Shown here: positions 34,373-43,632 of the stretch, piece after piece
How positions within the stretch are numbered: the stretch's first letter is position 1
Layout: each line of letters opens with the position of its first letter
DNA from: Chitinivorax sp. PXF-14
GTDB taxonomy: Bacteria > Pseudomonadota > Gammaproteobacteria > Burkholderiales > SCOH01
Reading direction: 5' to 3'
DNA: 64,000 bases
NCBI RefSeq assembly: GCF_040812015.1
Contig: NZ_JBFNXJ010000001.1
Span: 62,001 to 126,000 of the forward strand
Position numbers and translations under genes: made by a program
Notes under the pieces: generated by a model
Seen by the model: the letters and a program-made list of their open reading frames with translations, nothing else
What the model was told of the DNA's origin: nothing
Databases searched by the model: none

Positions 34373-36290
34373 TGCTGACGCTCCCTTCCCAGGACTCTGA
34401 CAGCAGGTCTGTGATCTTCACGCGGATCGTGCCCGCATCGCTCGGAACCTTGTACGCGCCCTTGACCATCTCGCTTTTGCCGGGGATATCCAACATCGCC
34501 GGTTGCAGCACTGCACCGTCGTAGTTCCAGTCGATCAGCACCGACTCGACCAATTCCTTCCAGTCCTCGACCGACTCCTTCTGCAGCGAGAGCTTCTGCA
34601 GCAAGTTCATCGGGTAAAACTTCTCGATGATCAGCTCGCCGTTCTTGATGGCCACCTTAGCTTGCGAATCGCGCTTGAATTCCAGATTGGCGTTGTCGCG
34701 TAGGATGTCCACCACCTCGACATCGATCTTGAAGGGCTTGGCGGCCAGCTCCAGTTGCGCGGCCAAGTCAGGCTCGTGACCCATGCACACGAGGGTGATC
34801 TTCTCGACCGGGCGGTTTGGATTCTCGTTGTGGCGGTGCTGCCACGCCTTCTGGTCGAAGTTGTGGATCAGTTCGTTCAAATCGGCGCGTGTGGCGATGC
34901 GGTTGACAGGCATGATCTTGACCATCCGCCCGTCCTTTTCGCCGTCGAACACGGTGCTGAATTCCAGCTTCTGTACTTCCAGAGCCTCGATCAGCAGTTC
35001 CTTGGCCTGCACGGGGTTACGGAAGATGTCGTAGTGGTTGACGTTGTGCAGTTCAAAGCCGATGAAATATTTGGTCTCGCCTTCAAGTCCCTTCTGGCGT
35101 AGACCATCGGCAACACCGATCAGCCGTCTAGTTGTCGTTTGGATCGATCCGAGGTTAATGTCTGCACCTATGAAACGACGGCCAAGCTGCATGGCGACCG
35201 CTTGGGTCGTGCCTGAACCCATGAAACAGTCGAAAACAAGATCCCCTGGCTTGGAGCAGGCCAATATGACCCTCTCCAGCAACGATTCTGTCTTTTCAGT
35301 CGGATAGTCAACATACTGTGGGTCTTTCATCGTCCAAACGTCTTGAACCCGATTCCCCTCATCTTCATCTGCGTACCGGATCAGTCGTGGATTGCCAGAT
35401 GGCGACCATTCAATTTTCCCCTGGGCGTCAAACTCATCGAGTTGTGAATGAACATATGCCCAGTGCCGTCCGCGCGGCGGAGGAATGTTGCGCCAAGGCC
35501 GCCCCGTTTCTCCGGTACGTTCTCCTGGCGCATGCAGGGCTACCGTTGTGTACCTGCGGCCCTCACCATTTACCTTCTCAAATATGCGGGCGAGGTCTTC
35601 TGAGTCTTTCTCCTCGCGAAGCGGTGTCCACGCATAGTCGCCTCCGCCCTTCCGGTAAAAGAATACCGTGTCGTGGATGTTCCCGAACGCAGTGAGTTCC
35701 GAGTTCTTCGGATTTGACTTGATGCGCGCAATCTCATTGCAAAAGTTGTTCTGGCCGAACACTTCATCAAGCAAGCAACGAATGTGATGGCTCTTATGCC
35801 AATCGCAATGAAGAAATATCGTTCCAGAAGGGCTTAGCAGTTCGCGCAGCAAGAGAAGTCGCTCGTAGAGGAACTGTAGATACTCATCGTTCGTCCAAAT
35901 ATCGCCGTACTGCTTCTCTTCGAAGGCTGCCTGATCGCCTTTCGTCTTGTTGCCTCGCAGAGAAACCTGCTTTCTGTAATCTGCCTTCGAATCAAACGGC
36001 GGATCGATGTAGATCAGATCAACCTTGCCCCGGAACTCCTTCAGTAGGTGACTCATCACCTGCAGGTTGTCGCCCCAAAAAATCTTGTTGCGCCAGCCAT
36101 CCACCTCTTCACCGTGGACTTCCTTCAACTGCGCCGGGTAATACTGCGTCGAGGTGAACGGGCGCTTGCCGCGCCAGTTGAGCATCGGGTAGCCCCTGAT
36201 TGGCTCGAACTCGTACTTCTCGACGTTGGTTGTGCTGCCATCGGGCGTGGCCAGTTGCAGGCTTTCCTGCGCGGGGGTATTCTTGCTCAT
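34362..36290 (-). CDS. Type III modification methyltransferase Mod subunit
   Basis: This is a 642-residue protein. The beta-class order is seen: DLIYIDPPFDSKADY (DPPF at residues 96-99), then VFDCFMGSGTTQAVAMQL near 350. The region between carries the target-recognition part, and the C-terminal 250 residues are as expected for Mod proteins that bind Res. The ATG overlaps the stop of the UvrD-like gene (TGATG). It would methylate adenine on one strand of an asymmetric site. Confidence 0.93.
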   Translation of the reverse strand: MSKNTPAQESLQLATPDGSTTNVEKYEFEPIRGYPMLNWRGKRPFTSTQYYPAQLKEVHGEEVDGWRNKIFWGDNLQVMSHLLKEFRGKVDLIYIDPPFDSKADYRKQVSLRGNKTKGDQAAFEEKQYGDIWTNDEYLQFLYERLLLLRELLSPSGTIFLHCDWHKSHHIRCLLDEVFGQNNFCNEIARIKSNPKNSELTAFGNIHDTVFFYRKGGGDYAWTPLREEKDSEDLARIFEKVNGEGRRYTTVALHAPGERTGETGRPWRNIPPPRGRHWAYVHSQLDEFDAQGKIEWSPSGNPRLIRYADEDEGNRVQDVWTMKDPQYVDYPTEKTESLLERVILACSKPGDLVFDCFMGSGTTQAVAMQLGRRFIGADINLGSIQTTTRRLIGVADGLRQKGLEGETKYFIGFELHNVNHYDIFRNPVQAKELLIEALEVQKLEFSTVFDGEKDGRMVKIMPVNRIATRADLNELIHNFDQKAWQHRHNENPNRPVEKITLVCMGHEPDLAAQLELAAKPFKIDVEVVDILRDNANLEFKRDSQAKVAIKNGELIIEKFYPMNLLQKLSLQKESVEDWKELVESVLIDWNYDGAVLQPAMLDIPGKSEMVKGAYKVPSDAGTIRVKITDLLSESWEGSVSNGD

Positions 36291-39205
36291 CAGTCGTTTT
36301 TCCTGAATTTCCAGTTCTTGTTGTCACAGTAGGCACGCATGTCGCAGCTCAGGCACAGTTTGGCCGGGCGTATAGCGATCTGATAGTCCTGCCGCTCGAT
36401 GCGCGCCACGATGTCGTCGAAACGCGCGATGGTCTTGCCGATGGCGCGGTCGTCCTTAGTAAACGAAACGTAAGGGTTCCCGCCGTCCTCGCCGGTGTAG
36501 TACAGGTGCATCCGGCTGACCTTTTGGCCGGTGCGTTCCTCAACCAGGTGGGCATACACCTCCAGCTGGTGCTGGTACTGACGCAGGCGATCCCGATCCT
36601 TCTCCATGTCGGGCTTCTTCTCCGACTTGAAGTCGATGATCTCGACCGTGTCGTGCTCACCCCGGATCAAGTCGACGCTGCCTTTGAGGATGTACTGCTC
36701 CTTGATGAGCGAGATTTCGACCTCGGCCTCCTTGATGCGGTCCCAGTGGCCGTTCTCGCGCTCGTAGTAGCGCAGCACATGCAGCAGCGCCGCTTGTTGC
36801 GAGGAGGGCGCGAGGTAGACGCGCTCCTTCTTCGACAGCATCGCGTAGTTGGTCGAGAACCAGCCCTTGATGGCATCGAAGGTGATGGTGCCTTCTTCGC
36901 CGCGCAGCACGGTCTTGTGGATGTCCTCGATGGTCTGGTGCACCAAGGTACCGAACAGCATCGGGCTCTCGCGGATAGGCGCGAATTCCAGCTCTTTGAA
37001 GAAGCGGTATTGTTCGGCGCAGTTCTCGAACACGGTGATGTGTGAGGTGAACGAGTATTCGCGCTTTAGATTGATCTGCTTGACTGCCTCGTAGGTCAGT
37101 GCCGATAAATCAACATCACGCCAACGGGGCAGTTCGTAGAACAGGCGCTCGAAATACTTCGACGGCGATTTGCCGCGCCCCTGCTTTTCCTGCGCAGCCA
37201 GCACCAGCAGGTTCTGGGCGCGAGAAAAGGCGGTGTAGAACAGCCGCCAGAAGTCGAAGTTCTTGATGTGGTCGAGCGGCTCGAAGCGTTCCTTGGAAAG
37301 GTAGCCGCCGTCCTCCAGCAGCACATCAAGCGCGCCGTACTGCTTGCGCGGCACCGCTTCTAGCGAACCGCACACCACGACCGGAAACTCCAGCCCTTTG
37401 GACTGGTGGATAGTCAGGAATGAGACGCAGCCCTTGGGTGCGTACTCGGCCTCATCCTCGTATTCGCCGATGCCGCCGTCCTGCAGGAAGCGCAGGAACT
37501 GGTTGAACAGATCACGCAGATTCTTTTCCAGCCACTCGGGGTTGAGCACGCTGACAAAGTGCAGGTACTCGAACTTGGTGAGCAGCTTGGAGAAGGTGCC
37601 AAGGTTGCGCGCGGCGCGCCCTTTGTCCACGCCTTGCACAGCTTCGTCGGTGAGGAAGCGCGAGAACAACGGGAACTGCAGCAATTGATAGAACAGGCCG
37701 GAGAAGGCGTAGTCGGTGTTCTGAGTCAGCACGGCGTGGCGCTTGGCCAGCGGACGTGCCCAGTCCAGCAGTGGCTTGTTTTCCGGCTTGCGCAGCTCAT
37801 CGATGAAGGGCTTGAAGCACTGGTGATCGTAGAAATCCCAAATGGGCAGCGTGACGCCTTCGGCCCACGCCCGCACCTTGGGAAACTGAGGGAACAAGAA
37901 GATCAACGCGCCGATCATCAGGCGGATCTCCTCGCGCTCGAAGAACATGTTCGAGCGGGGCGAGAACACGGGCACGCCCTGCGCTTCGAGGAAGCGTGCC
38001 AGTGCCACGACCTTGTCGTTCTTGACCGAGCGGAACAGGAAGGCGACCTGATTCCAGTCGGAAAGCTGGCCCGAGTCCTTCAACCCGTTGAGGAAGGCCA
38101 ACACCTCCGCGTGCCAGTTGGTGGTGTCGTCCTTGTCGTCACTGGCGGCCAGCCGGACCGCCGTCGGCAGATCGGGGAAGTCATCCTCACGCGGGACGAT
38201 CTGCTTGGCAAAGCGAAACACGCGCGTGCCGTCGTCCCATACCTGCTCCTTCATCCATTCGTTGTAGAAGCGGATGATGTCCGGGTGCGAGCGGTAGTTA
38301 ACGGTCAGCTTGACCTGCTTGCACTGGCTGTCGTCGAACAGCGCCGGGAACTCCAAAATGTTGCGGATGGTGGCACCGCGAAAGCGGTACAAGCCCTGGT
38401 CGTCGTCGCCCACCACACACAGATTGCGGCGCCCGCCCGCCAGGAGCAGAAGGATGCGTTCCTGAATGGTGTTGGTGTCCTGGTACTCGTCCACCATCAG
38501 GTGGGTGAGCTTCTCACGCAGTTGTGCCAACACCTCGGGGTGCTTTTCCAGCAGTTGCAAGGCCTCGTATTGGATGCCTGAGAAGTCCAGCGAATTGTGC
38601 TCGTGCAGCAGCTCCTGATACTTGGCGAAGCAGGTGGCCAACGCACGAACTTCTGGTTCGGGGGCAGCTGAGAGTGTGGTTGCGTCGAGCGCTTCCTCGC
38701 TGACCTTGTTGAGCCACTTGAGCAAGTTCTCCGACTGTGCCCAGCGGCCCGTCTGATCATCGCCCATGACCAACTCGGCGTCTGGCAGTGCGCGGAAGTC
38801 CTTGATGTGCTGGTAGATGAAGTATTGCTGGTCGAACTGGTCGAACAGCGTGAAGCTGCGTTTGAGCCGGGTGAACTCCCGGTAGTCCTCCAGCAGCCGC
38901 AGGCAGATGGAGTGGAAGGTGCCGAGGTACATCTCGTTCAGGTTGAACTGGATGTCCAGCTCGGCGAGCCGGTTCGAGATGCGGGTGGTCAGTTCGCGCG
39001 CAGCCTTGTCGGTGAAGGTGACGACCAGCAGTGACTCGGGGGCGACTCCCTTGTGGGTGATGAGGTAGACGATCCTCTCGACCAATGTGAAGGTCTTGCC
39101 CGATCCTGGCCCGGCAATGATGAGCACCGGGCCATCGGTGGCCAGAATGGCTTCAAGCTGCTGTGGATTGGCCTTGGACTGGAGTACGGGCGCGCTGGGG
39201 CTCAT
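36290..39205 (-). CDS. UvrD-type helicase with AddB-like Fe-S nuclease domain
   Basis: This is a 971-residue protein starting MSPSAPVLQSKANPQQLEAI; this ATG overlaps the HTH gene stop (ATGA), so the longer frame upstream is rejected. SF1A motifs are AGPGSGKT (31-38), MVDEYQDTN, VVGDDDQGLYRFRG, NYRSHPDIIRF, TIHQSKGLEFP and YTAFSRAQN. The C-terminus has a PD-(D/E)XK site (VEIIDFKSEKK) and cysteines in FENCAEQYRF and LCLSCDMRAYC, the AddB-type Fe-S arrangement. It resembles one half of a RecBCD/AddAB machine but stands alone in a restriction operon. Confidence 0.9.
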   Translation of the reverse strand: MSPSAPVLQSKANPQQLEAILATDGPVLIIAGPGSGKTFTLVERIVYLITHKGVAPESLLVVTFTDKAARELTTRISNRLAELDIQFNLNEMYLGTFHSICLRLLEDYREFTRLKRSFTLFDQFDQQYFIYQHIKDFRALPDAELVMGDDQTGRWAQSENLLKWLNKVSEEALDATTLSAAPEPEVRALATCFAKYQELLHEHNSLDFSGIQYEALQLLEKHPEVLAQLREKLTHLMVDEYQDTNTIQERILLLLAGGRRNLCVVGDDDQGLYRFRGATIRNILEFPALFDDSQCKQVKLTVNYRSHPDIIRFYNEWMKEQVWDDGTRVFRFAKQIVPREDDFPDLPTAVRLAASDDKDDTTNWHAEVLAFLNGLKDSGQLSDWNQVAFLFRSVKNDKVVALARFLEAQGVPVFSPRSNMFFEREEIRLMIGALIFLFPQFPKVRAWAEGVTLPIWDFYDHQCFKPFIDELRKPENKPLLDWARPLAKRHAVLTQNTDYAFSGLFYQLLQFPLFSRFLTDEAVQGVDKGRAARNLGTFSKLLTKFEYLHFVSVLNPEWLEKNLRDLFNQFLRFLQDGGIGEYEDEAEYAPKGCVSFLTIHQSKGLEFPVVVCGSLEAVPRKQYGALDVLLEDGGYLSKERFEPLDHIKNFDFWRLFYTAFSRAQNLLVLAAQEKQGRGKSPSKYFERLFYELPRWRDVDLSALTYEAVKQINLKREYSFTSHITVFENCAEQYRFFKELEFAPIRESPMLFGTLVHQTIEDIHKTVLRGEEGTITFDAIKGWFSTNYAMLSKKERVYLAPSSQQAALLHVLRYYERENGHWDRIKEAEVEISLIKEQYILKGSVDLIRGEHDTVEIIDFKSEKKPDMEKDRDRLRQYQHQLEVYAHLVEERTGQKVSRMHLYYTGEDGGNPYVSFTKDDRAIGKTIARFDDIVARIERQDYQIAIRPAKLCLSCDMRAYCDNKNWKFRKND

Positions 39206-39414
39206 TCCTCCACCTCGTCGTCGTCCACCAACGCCTTGCCGACGCGACTGGCGATCCACTGATCCAGATCGCTGCGTCTGAACCGCCACGTGCCCCCAAG
39301 CTTGAATGCGGGGAGCTTGCCGCTGGCGGCCAGGCGATAGACCGTGCGTTTGCCTGCCTTCAGGAAAGCAGCAACCTCATCAATCGTGAGGATCTCGTCT
39401 GGCTGGTCGCTCAT
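39202..39414 (-). CDS. Small HTH (excisionase/MerR-like) DNA-binding protein
   Basis: This is a 70-residue protein starting MSDQPDEILTIDEVAAFLKA; an in-frame ATG 12 bases upstream (39426) is an alternative but has no better ribosome site. The sequence follows the excisionase-type helix-turn-helix: TIDEVAAFLKAGKRTVYRLA, then KLGGTWRFRRSDLDQWI. Its stop overlaps the start of the UvrD-like gene. It is the first gene of the operon and faces the divergent ATPase gene, so a regulatory role over both is plausible. Confidence 0.82.
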   Translation of the reverse strand: MSDQPDEILTIDEVAAFLKAGKRTVYRLAASGKLPAFKLGGTWRFRRSDLDQWIASRVGKALVDDDEVEE

Positions 39415-39442
39415 CGGCTTTCTCATGTCATTTGCACCGAGC

Positions 39443-39470
39443 TTGGTTTAGCACCATATCTTGTCATAAT
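39443..39470 (+). promoter_or_regulatory. Possible promoter of the ATPase-HEPN pair
   Basis: TTGGTT at 39443-39448, a 16-base spacer and CATAAT at 39465-39470 resemble a sigma-70 promoter reading toward the ATPase gene. It lies in the region shared with the divergent HTH gene, about 70-95 bases before the ATPase start. Confidence 0.35.
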
Positions 39471-39479
39471 ATTTCGCAA

Positions 39480-39509
39480 TTGGGCAGACTTGGGCAAACT
39501 TGGCATCAG
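39480..39509. repeat. Three 10-bp phased direct repeats (candidate operator)
   Basis: TTGGGCAGAC, TTGGGCAAAC and TTGGCATCAG follow each other with a ten-base period just after the possible promoter and before the ATPase start. One-turn spacing places the units on the same face of the helix, as for cooperative binding of a small HTH protein. Confidence 0.55.
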
Positions 39510-39538
39510 TCAGATGCCTGGCCGAGAGGGGAGCGGTG

Positions 39539-42500
39539 GTGGCGTCGAACTACGAAGCAATCTGCGAAGAAAACCAGCGGCGCTACGGCACCGACATCGG
39601 TCGGATCGGTCCAATGCTGCTCGCCGACCGCTACGACGACCGGACGCATTTCATATTTGAATTGCTGCAGAACGCGGAAGATGCGCTTAGTCGGCGTGGT
39701 GACGCGCCCGGGCCGCGCAAGGTCACGTTCGAATTGGCCCCGACCCGGCTGTGGCTCTCTCACTTCGGCAGGCCGTTCGACGAGGCTGACGTGCGCGGTG
39801 TGTGCGGCATTGCCGAAAGTACCAAGGACAAGTTCTCTATTGGCCGGTTCGGCATCGGCTTCAAGTCCGTCTATACCTTCACCGACCGCCCGGAAATTCA
39901 CTCCGGCGACGAGGACTTTGTCGTCGAGAGCTACGTGCAGCCGAGGCGTGCGAATCGAACAGAACGTTCGACGGACGAGACGCTGATCGTCCTTCCTCTG
40001 AAGTCAGATGACGAAACCGCGCGACAGGAGATCACGGCGGGGTTCCGGCACTTGGGTCCAGGGGCGCTGCTTTTTCTGCGCCACATCAACGAGATCAACT
40101 GGAACGTCCAAGGCGGTGCATCGGGCGTCTATCTGCGCAGCGATCCAGAATCGCTCGGCCCCAACGTTCATCGCATCACGGTGATCGGCCAAGAAACCGG
40201 CAAGCCCGAAGTCGACGAGAACTGGTTGGTGTTCCACCGCGACGTGTTCTCTGGTGCGCAGGAAAAGGTTGGTCGGGTAGAGGTCGCGTTTTCTCTAGTC
40301 GCGGTTAAGGATGCACCGAGTCAGTGGTCAGTGCAGCCTGTGGCTGCTTCGCCCCTGGTGGTGTTCTTCCCAACGGTGGTTCCGACCAATCTCGGCTTTC
40401 TCGTGCAGGGGCCGTATCGAACAACGCCCAGCCGCGACAACATTCCACGCGGTGAGCCGTGGAACCAGCATTTGGTTAAGGAGACATCCAGTCTGCTGGT
40501 GGAAGCAATGCGCTGGATGCGCGACAACGCAATGCTGGACACCTCCGCCTTGCGCTGTTTGCCGCTCGGTCGAGAGAAGTTTCCCGAAGGGGCGATGTTC
40601 GCGCCTATCTTCGAAACTGTCCGACAGGCGTTATTGAACGAACCGCTTCTGCCACGTTTCGATGGGGGCTTTGTCCCGGCCTCACAAGCGAAACTGGCCC
40701 GCACGCAAGAGCTTCGTGAACTCTTCAGCCCGGAGCAGATCGAGGTACTGTTCGGCTCCAAGGCCTCAGCGTGGCTGACGGGCGACATCACCCCGGACAG
40801 GCAACCGGAGATTCGTACCTACCTAATGCAGGAACTGGGTATCACCGAGGTGACGCCAGCAACCCTGGTTCCGCGTCTGTCCAAGGGATTTCTCGAGGCC
40901 CAGTCCGACAATTGGGTGCTGAAGCTTTACGAGTTCCTGAGCGGCCAAGAAGCAGCCTTGCGCCGTAGCCTCGACAAGATTCCACTGATTCGCCTCGTCG
41001 ACGGGACCCATGTTGTCTCCCGTGAAAACGGAACGGCCAAGGCATTTTTGCCCAGCACCATCAAGACCGGTTTCCCGACGATTCGCCCAGCGGTGTGTGC
41101 AACGGTCGAGGCACGCAGTTTCCTTATCTCTCTCGGCATCACCGAACCCGATCCGGTCGATGACGTAGTCTGGAACCTGCTTCCGAAGTACCAGCAAGAG
41201 ACAGTCGACGTTGCCGACGACGACTACGCCGCCGACATCGACCGCATCCGTGCAGCATTCAGTACCGATTCGAAGACGCAACGGGAAAAGCTCCTCGCGG
41301 CGCTGCGCAAGACTACATTCGTGATGGTCGTTGATGCCGGCGACGGCGAGGGCTACGTCGCCAAACCGGGCGGCATCTACATCGCCACAGATCGCCTGAA
41401 GCAACTCTTCGCCGGTGTTCCGGATGTCTTGATCGTTGACGACAGATACGCCTGCTTGCGTGGCGAAGAAATGCGCGAATTATTGGAGGCTTGTGGTGCA
41501 TTGCGCTATCCACGTCCGGAGAAGGCCCCAAATGAGCCGCACTGGAGCGACCGACTGAAGGCGCTTCGCCTGCAAGCGGGCCATGCAGAGACTTCGGGCT
41601 ACAGCGATAACGTGGAAGACTGGATGCTGCAAGGCTTCCAAGACTTGCTTGACCATCTACCGACGCTCACGCCAGAGCAACGTGTCGAGCGTGCTCGCCT
41701 GATCTGGGAGAGTTTGGGCGACCTTGAGGAACGTCGCGGGCGCGGTATCTTTGATGGGGCGTACACGTGGTCGCACCACGGCAAATACGCTACGAGTTTT
41801 CCGGCGGCCTTCCTGCGCAACCTCAACGAGGCATCTTGGGTGCCCGATGCCAACGGCGAACTCATGCCACCGAACCTGGTGGTGTTCGATTCCCTCGGCT
41901 GGAAAACCAATCCCTTCCTGCTGACCAAAATCGCTTTCAAGCCGCCGATCATCGACCAGCTGGCCAAAGAAGCTGGTATCGATCCTGCCGCCCTCGACTT
42001 GCTGCGAAAGCTCGGCATTACCAGTGTGGCAGATCTGACCTCCCGGCTTGGGATCACTGGTGCACCTCCAGAGGACGAGGCTTCATCTGGCGATGCGTCG
42101 TCCGACGATGTTTCGACCGAAGCTGAGGCGGACGACACAAATCCATCTGACGAGGATGTCTACGGCGACGCGGAAGACCTGTATGGAGACGGGATGCCGG
42201 ACATTCCGCCAGGAACGCACGACCCGGACGGCGGCGACGGCGCAACGAGTGGCACAGGGCGCGGCGGTCACGGTGGAGCTGGCACTGGGACGCCACGTGG
42301 CGGCGGTCAGGGGAACGGCGGGGCACCCGGTGGCTCTGGTAGCCACACCGGTGGTGGCAAGGGCGGTGGAACCAGCAATGGGGGACAGGGAAAACGGGCG
42401 CCGGGTTCTGCTGGCGGAAGGCCGTTCATTTCCTACCTCGGCACCCATCCCGACGACGAGGAAGCCGATCCAGACGGCCTTGATCAGGCCGCACGGATGA

Positions 42501-42874
42501 AGATTGAGGATCACGCCATTACCCTGATCATTTCGCTCGAACCCGGGTTGCAACGCACACCGGAGGGCAACCCGGGTTTTGATCTATTTGAAGTCAACGG
42601 CGGCGGCCAGCCAGTTCGTTGGGTCGAGGTCAAGTCGATGACGGGCAGTCTGGAAAACCGACCCGTGGGTCTTTCCCGCACGCAGTTCGACTATGCCCAC
42701 GCGAAAGGGGATGCGTACTGGCTGTACGTGGTCGAGCATGCGACCGATGCAGAGAAGGCACGGGTTCTCAGGATTCAGAACCCTGTTGGCCACGCGCGGA
42801 CGTTCACGTTCGACAAAGGCTGGAGCCAGATCGCGCGACGGGAACCAGCAGAATCGTCTCAACCGGAAGCCTGA
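39539..42874 (+). CDS. GHKL ATPase (sacsin-like) with C-terminal DUF3883
   Basis: This is a 1111-residue protein from a GTG preceded by GAGAGGGGAG (another GTG lies three bases earlier). The N-terminus has the N-box FIFELLQNAEDAL (residues 38-50), SHFGRPFDEADV in the place of the usual G1 box, and GRFGIGFKSVYTFTD (about 101-115), as in Hsp90-like/sacsin ATPases. A Gly-rich linker fills about 900-960. The C-terminus is DUF3883 (VRWVEVKSMTGSLENRP, near 1020). A three-base gap separates it from the HEPN gene. This domain pair often occurs in restriction-rich islands. Confidence 0.85.
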   Translation: MASNYEAICEENQRRYGTDIGRIGPMLLADRYDDRTHFIFELLQNAEDALSRRGDAPGPRKVTFELAPTRLWLSHFGRPFDEADVRGVCGIAESTKDKFSIGRFGIGFKSVYTFTDRPEIHSGDEDFVVESYVQPRRANRTERSTDETLIVLPLKSDDETARQEITAGFRHLGPGALLFLRHINEINWNVQGGASGVYLRSDPESLGPNVHRITVIGQETGKPEVDENWLVFHRDVFSGAQEKVGRVEVAFSLVAVKDAPSQWSVQPVAASPLVVFFPTVVPTNLGFLVQGPYRTTPSRDNIPRGEPWNQHLVKETSSLLVEAMRWMRDNAMLDTSALRCLPLGREKFPEGAMFAPIFETVRQALLNEPLLPRFDGGFVPASQAKLARTQELRELFSPEQIEVLFGSKASAWLTGDITPDRQPEIRTYLMQELGITEVTPATLVPRLSKGFLEAQSDNWVLKLYEFLSGQEAALRRSLDKIPLIRLVDGTHVVSRENGTAKAFLPSTIKTGFPTIRPAVCATVEARSFLISLGITEPDPVDDVVWNLLPKYQQETVDVADDDYAADIDRIRAAFSTDSKTQREKLLAALRKTTFVMVVDAGDGEGYVAKPGGIYIATDRLKQLFAGVPDVLIVDDRYACLRGEEMRELLEACGALRYPRPEKAPNEPHWSDRLKALRLQAGHAETSGYSDNVEDWMLQGFQDLLDHLPTLTPEQRVERARLIWESLGDLEERRGRGIFDGAYTWSHHGKYATSFPAAFLRNLNEASWVPDANGELMPPNLVVFDSLGWKTNPFLLTKIAFKPPIIDQLAKEAGIDPAALDLLRKLGITSVADLTSRLGITGAPPEDEASSGDASSDDVSTEAEADDTNPSDEDVYGDAEDLYGDGMPDIPPGTHDPDGGDGATSGTGRGGHGGAGTGTPRGGGQGNGGAPGGSGSHTGGGKGGGTSNGGQGKRAPGSAGGRPFISYLGTHPDDEEADPDGLDQAARMKIEDHAITLIISLEPGLQRTPEGNPGFDLFEVNGGGQPVRWVEVKSMTGSLENRPVGLSRTQFDYAHAKGDAYWLYVVEHATDAEKARVLRIQNPVGHARTFTFDKGWSQIARREPAESSQPEA

Positions 42875-42877
42875 TCC

Positions 42878-43567
42878 ATGTCCACGCTTAAACCCATGGC
42901 CGGAAGTTCGCTGGAGCACTCTGCACTCAAGCAGCGTCATCGGTTGGTGCGCGACGGACATCCGACCAGCCTGACGCTGCGCATCCACAGAGCCTTGAGT
43001 TGGCTACATCGTGCCGAGCAGTCGGAAGACATGGACGGAAAATTCATCTTTCTGTGGATCGCCTTCAATGCTGCCTACGCGCAGGAACTCGACGACAGTG
43101 ACCGCACGTCCGACAAGGCCACGTTCACAGCCTTTCTCCAAAAGCTCTGCGACCTCGACACCAGCAAACGCATCGACGACCTGATCTGGACGGAGTTCTC
43201 CGGCAGCATCCGCGCACTGCTCGACAATCCCTACGTTTTTCATCTGTTTTGGGAGTTCCAGCGTGGCCGGATCAGTGAAGACGAATGGAAGGATCGCTTC
43301 GCCAGTGCGAAGAAGTCGGCGCAGTCCGCGCTGGCCGGCGGCAATACGCCCGCACTGCTCTCGGTCATGTTCAATCGTCTCTACACGCTGCGCAATCAAC
43401 TGATCCACGGCGGCGCGACTTGGGACGGCAAGGTCAACCGCGACCAGTTGCGTGATTGCACTCGTCTCCTGGGTAAGCTCGTTCCCGTAATCGTCGCGCT
43501 GATGATGGACAACCCGAATGCACTTTGGGGCGACGCTGTTTATCCCGTCGTCGATCAGTACGCCTAA
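42878..43567 (+). CDS. HEPN-domain protein (probable RNase)
   Basis: This is a 229-residue, mostly helical protein. RNQLIHGG (Arg172 to His177) is the RX4-6H motif of HEPN ribonucleases with a polar residue after Arg, as in active members. Upstream, FIFLWIAFNAAYAQEL is a conserved helix of the same fold. It starts three bases after the ATPase gene, so the two should be co-expressed. A role as the toxic effector of the pair is inferred from the motif and context. Confidence 0.75.
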   Translation: MSTLKPMAGSSLEHSALKQRHRLVRDGHPTSLTLRIHRALSWLHRAEQSEDMDGKFIFLWIAFNAAYAQELDDSDRTSDKATFTAFLQKLCDLDTSKRIDDLIWTEFSGSIRALLDNPYVFHLFWEFQRGRISEDEWKDRFASAKKSAQSALAGGNTPALLSVMFNRLYTLRNQLIHGGATWDGKVNRDQLRDCTRLLGKLVPVIVALMMDNPNALWGDAVYPVVDQYA

Positions 43568-43632
43568 CCCGATTGTCTGGCGAACCGTGGATGCCGCACT
43601 CCATTGAGAATGAGTCCGTGCATAGGGCCCCC

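Noticed and set aside
27372-43567. A known DISARM or BREX locus
   Set aside because: No DUF1998, PLD, PglZ, BrxC or BrxL-type protein is present; only the type III Mod/Res pair matches a named system.
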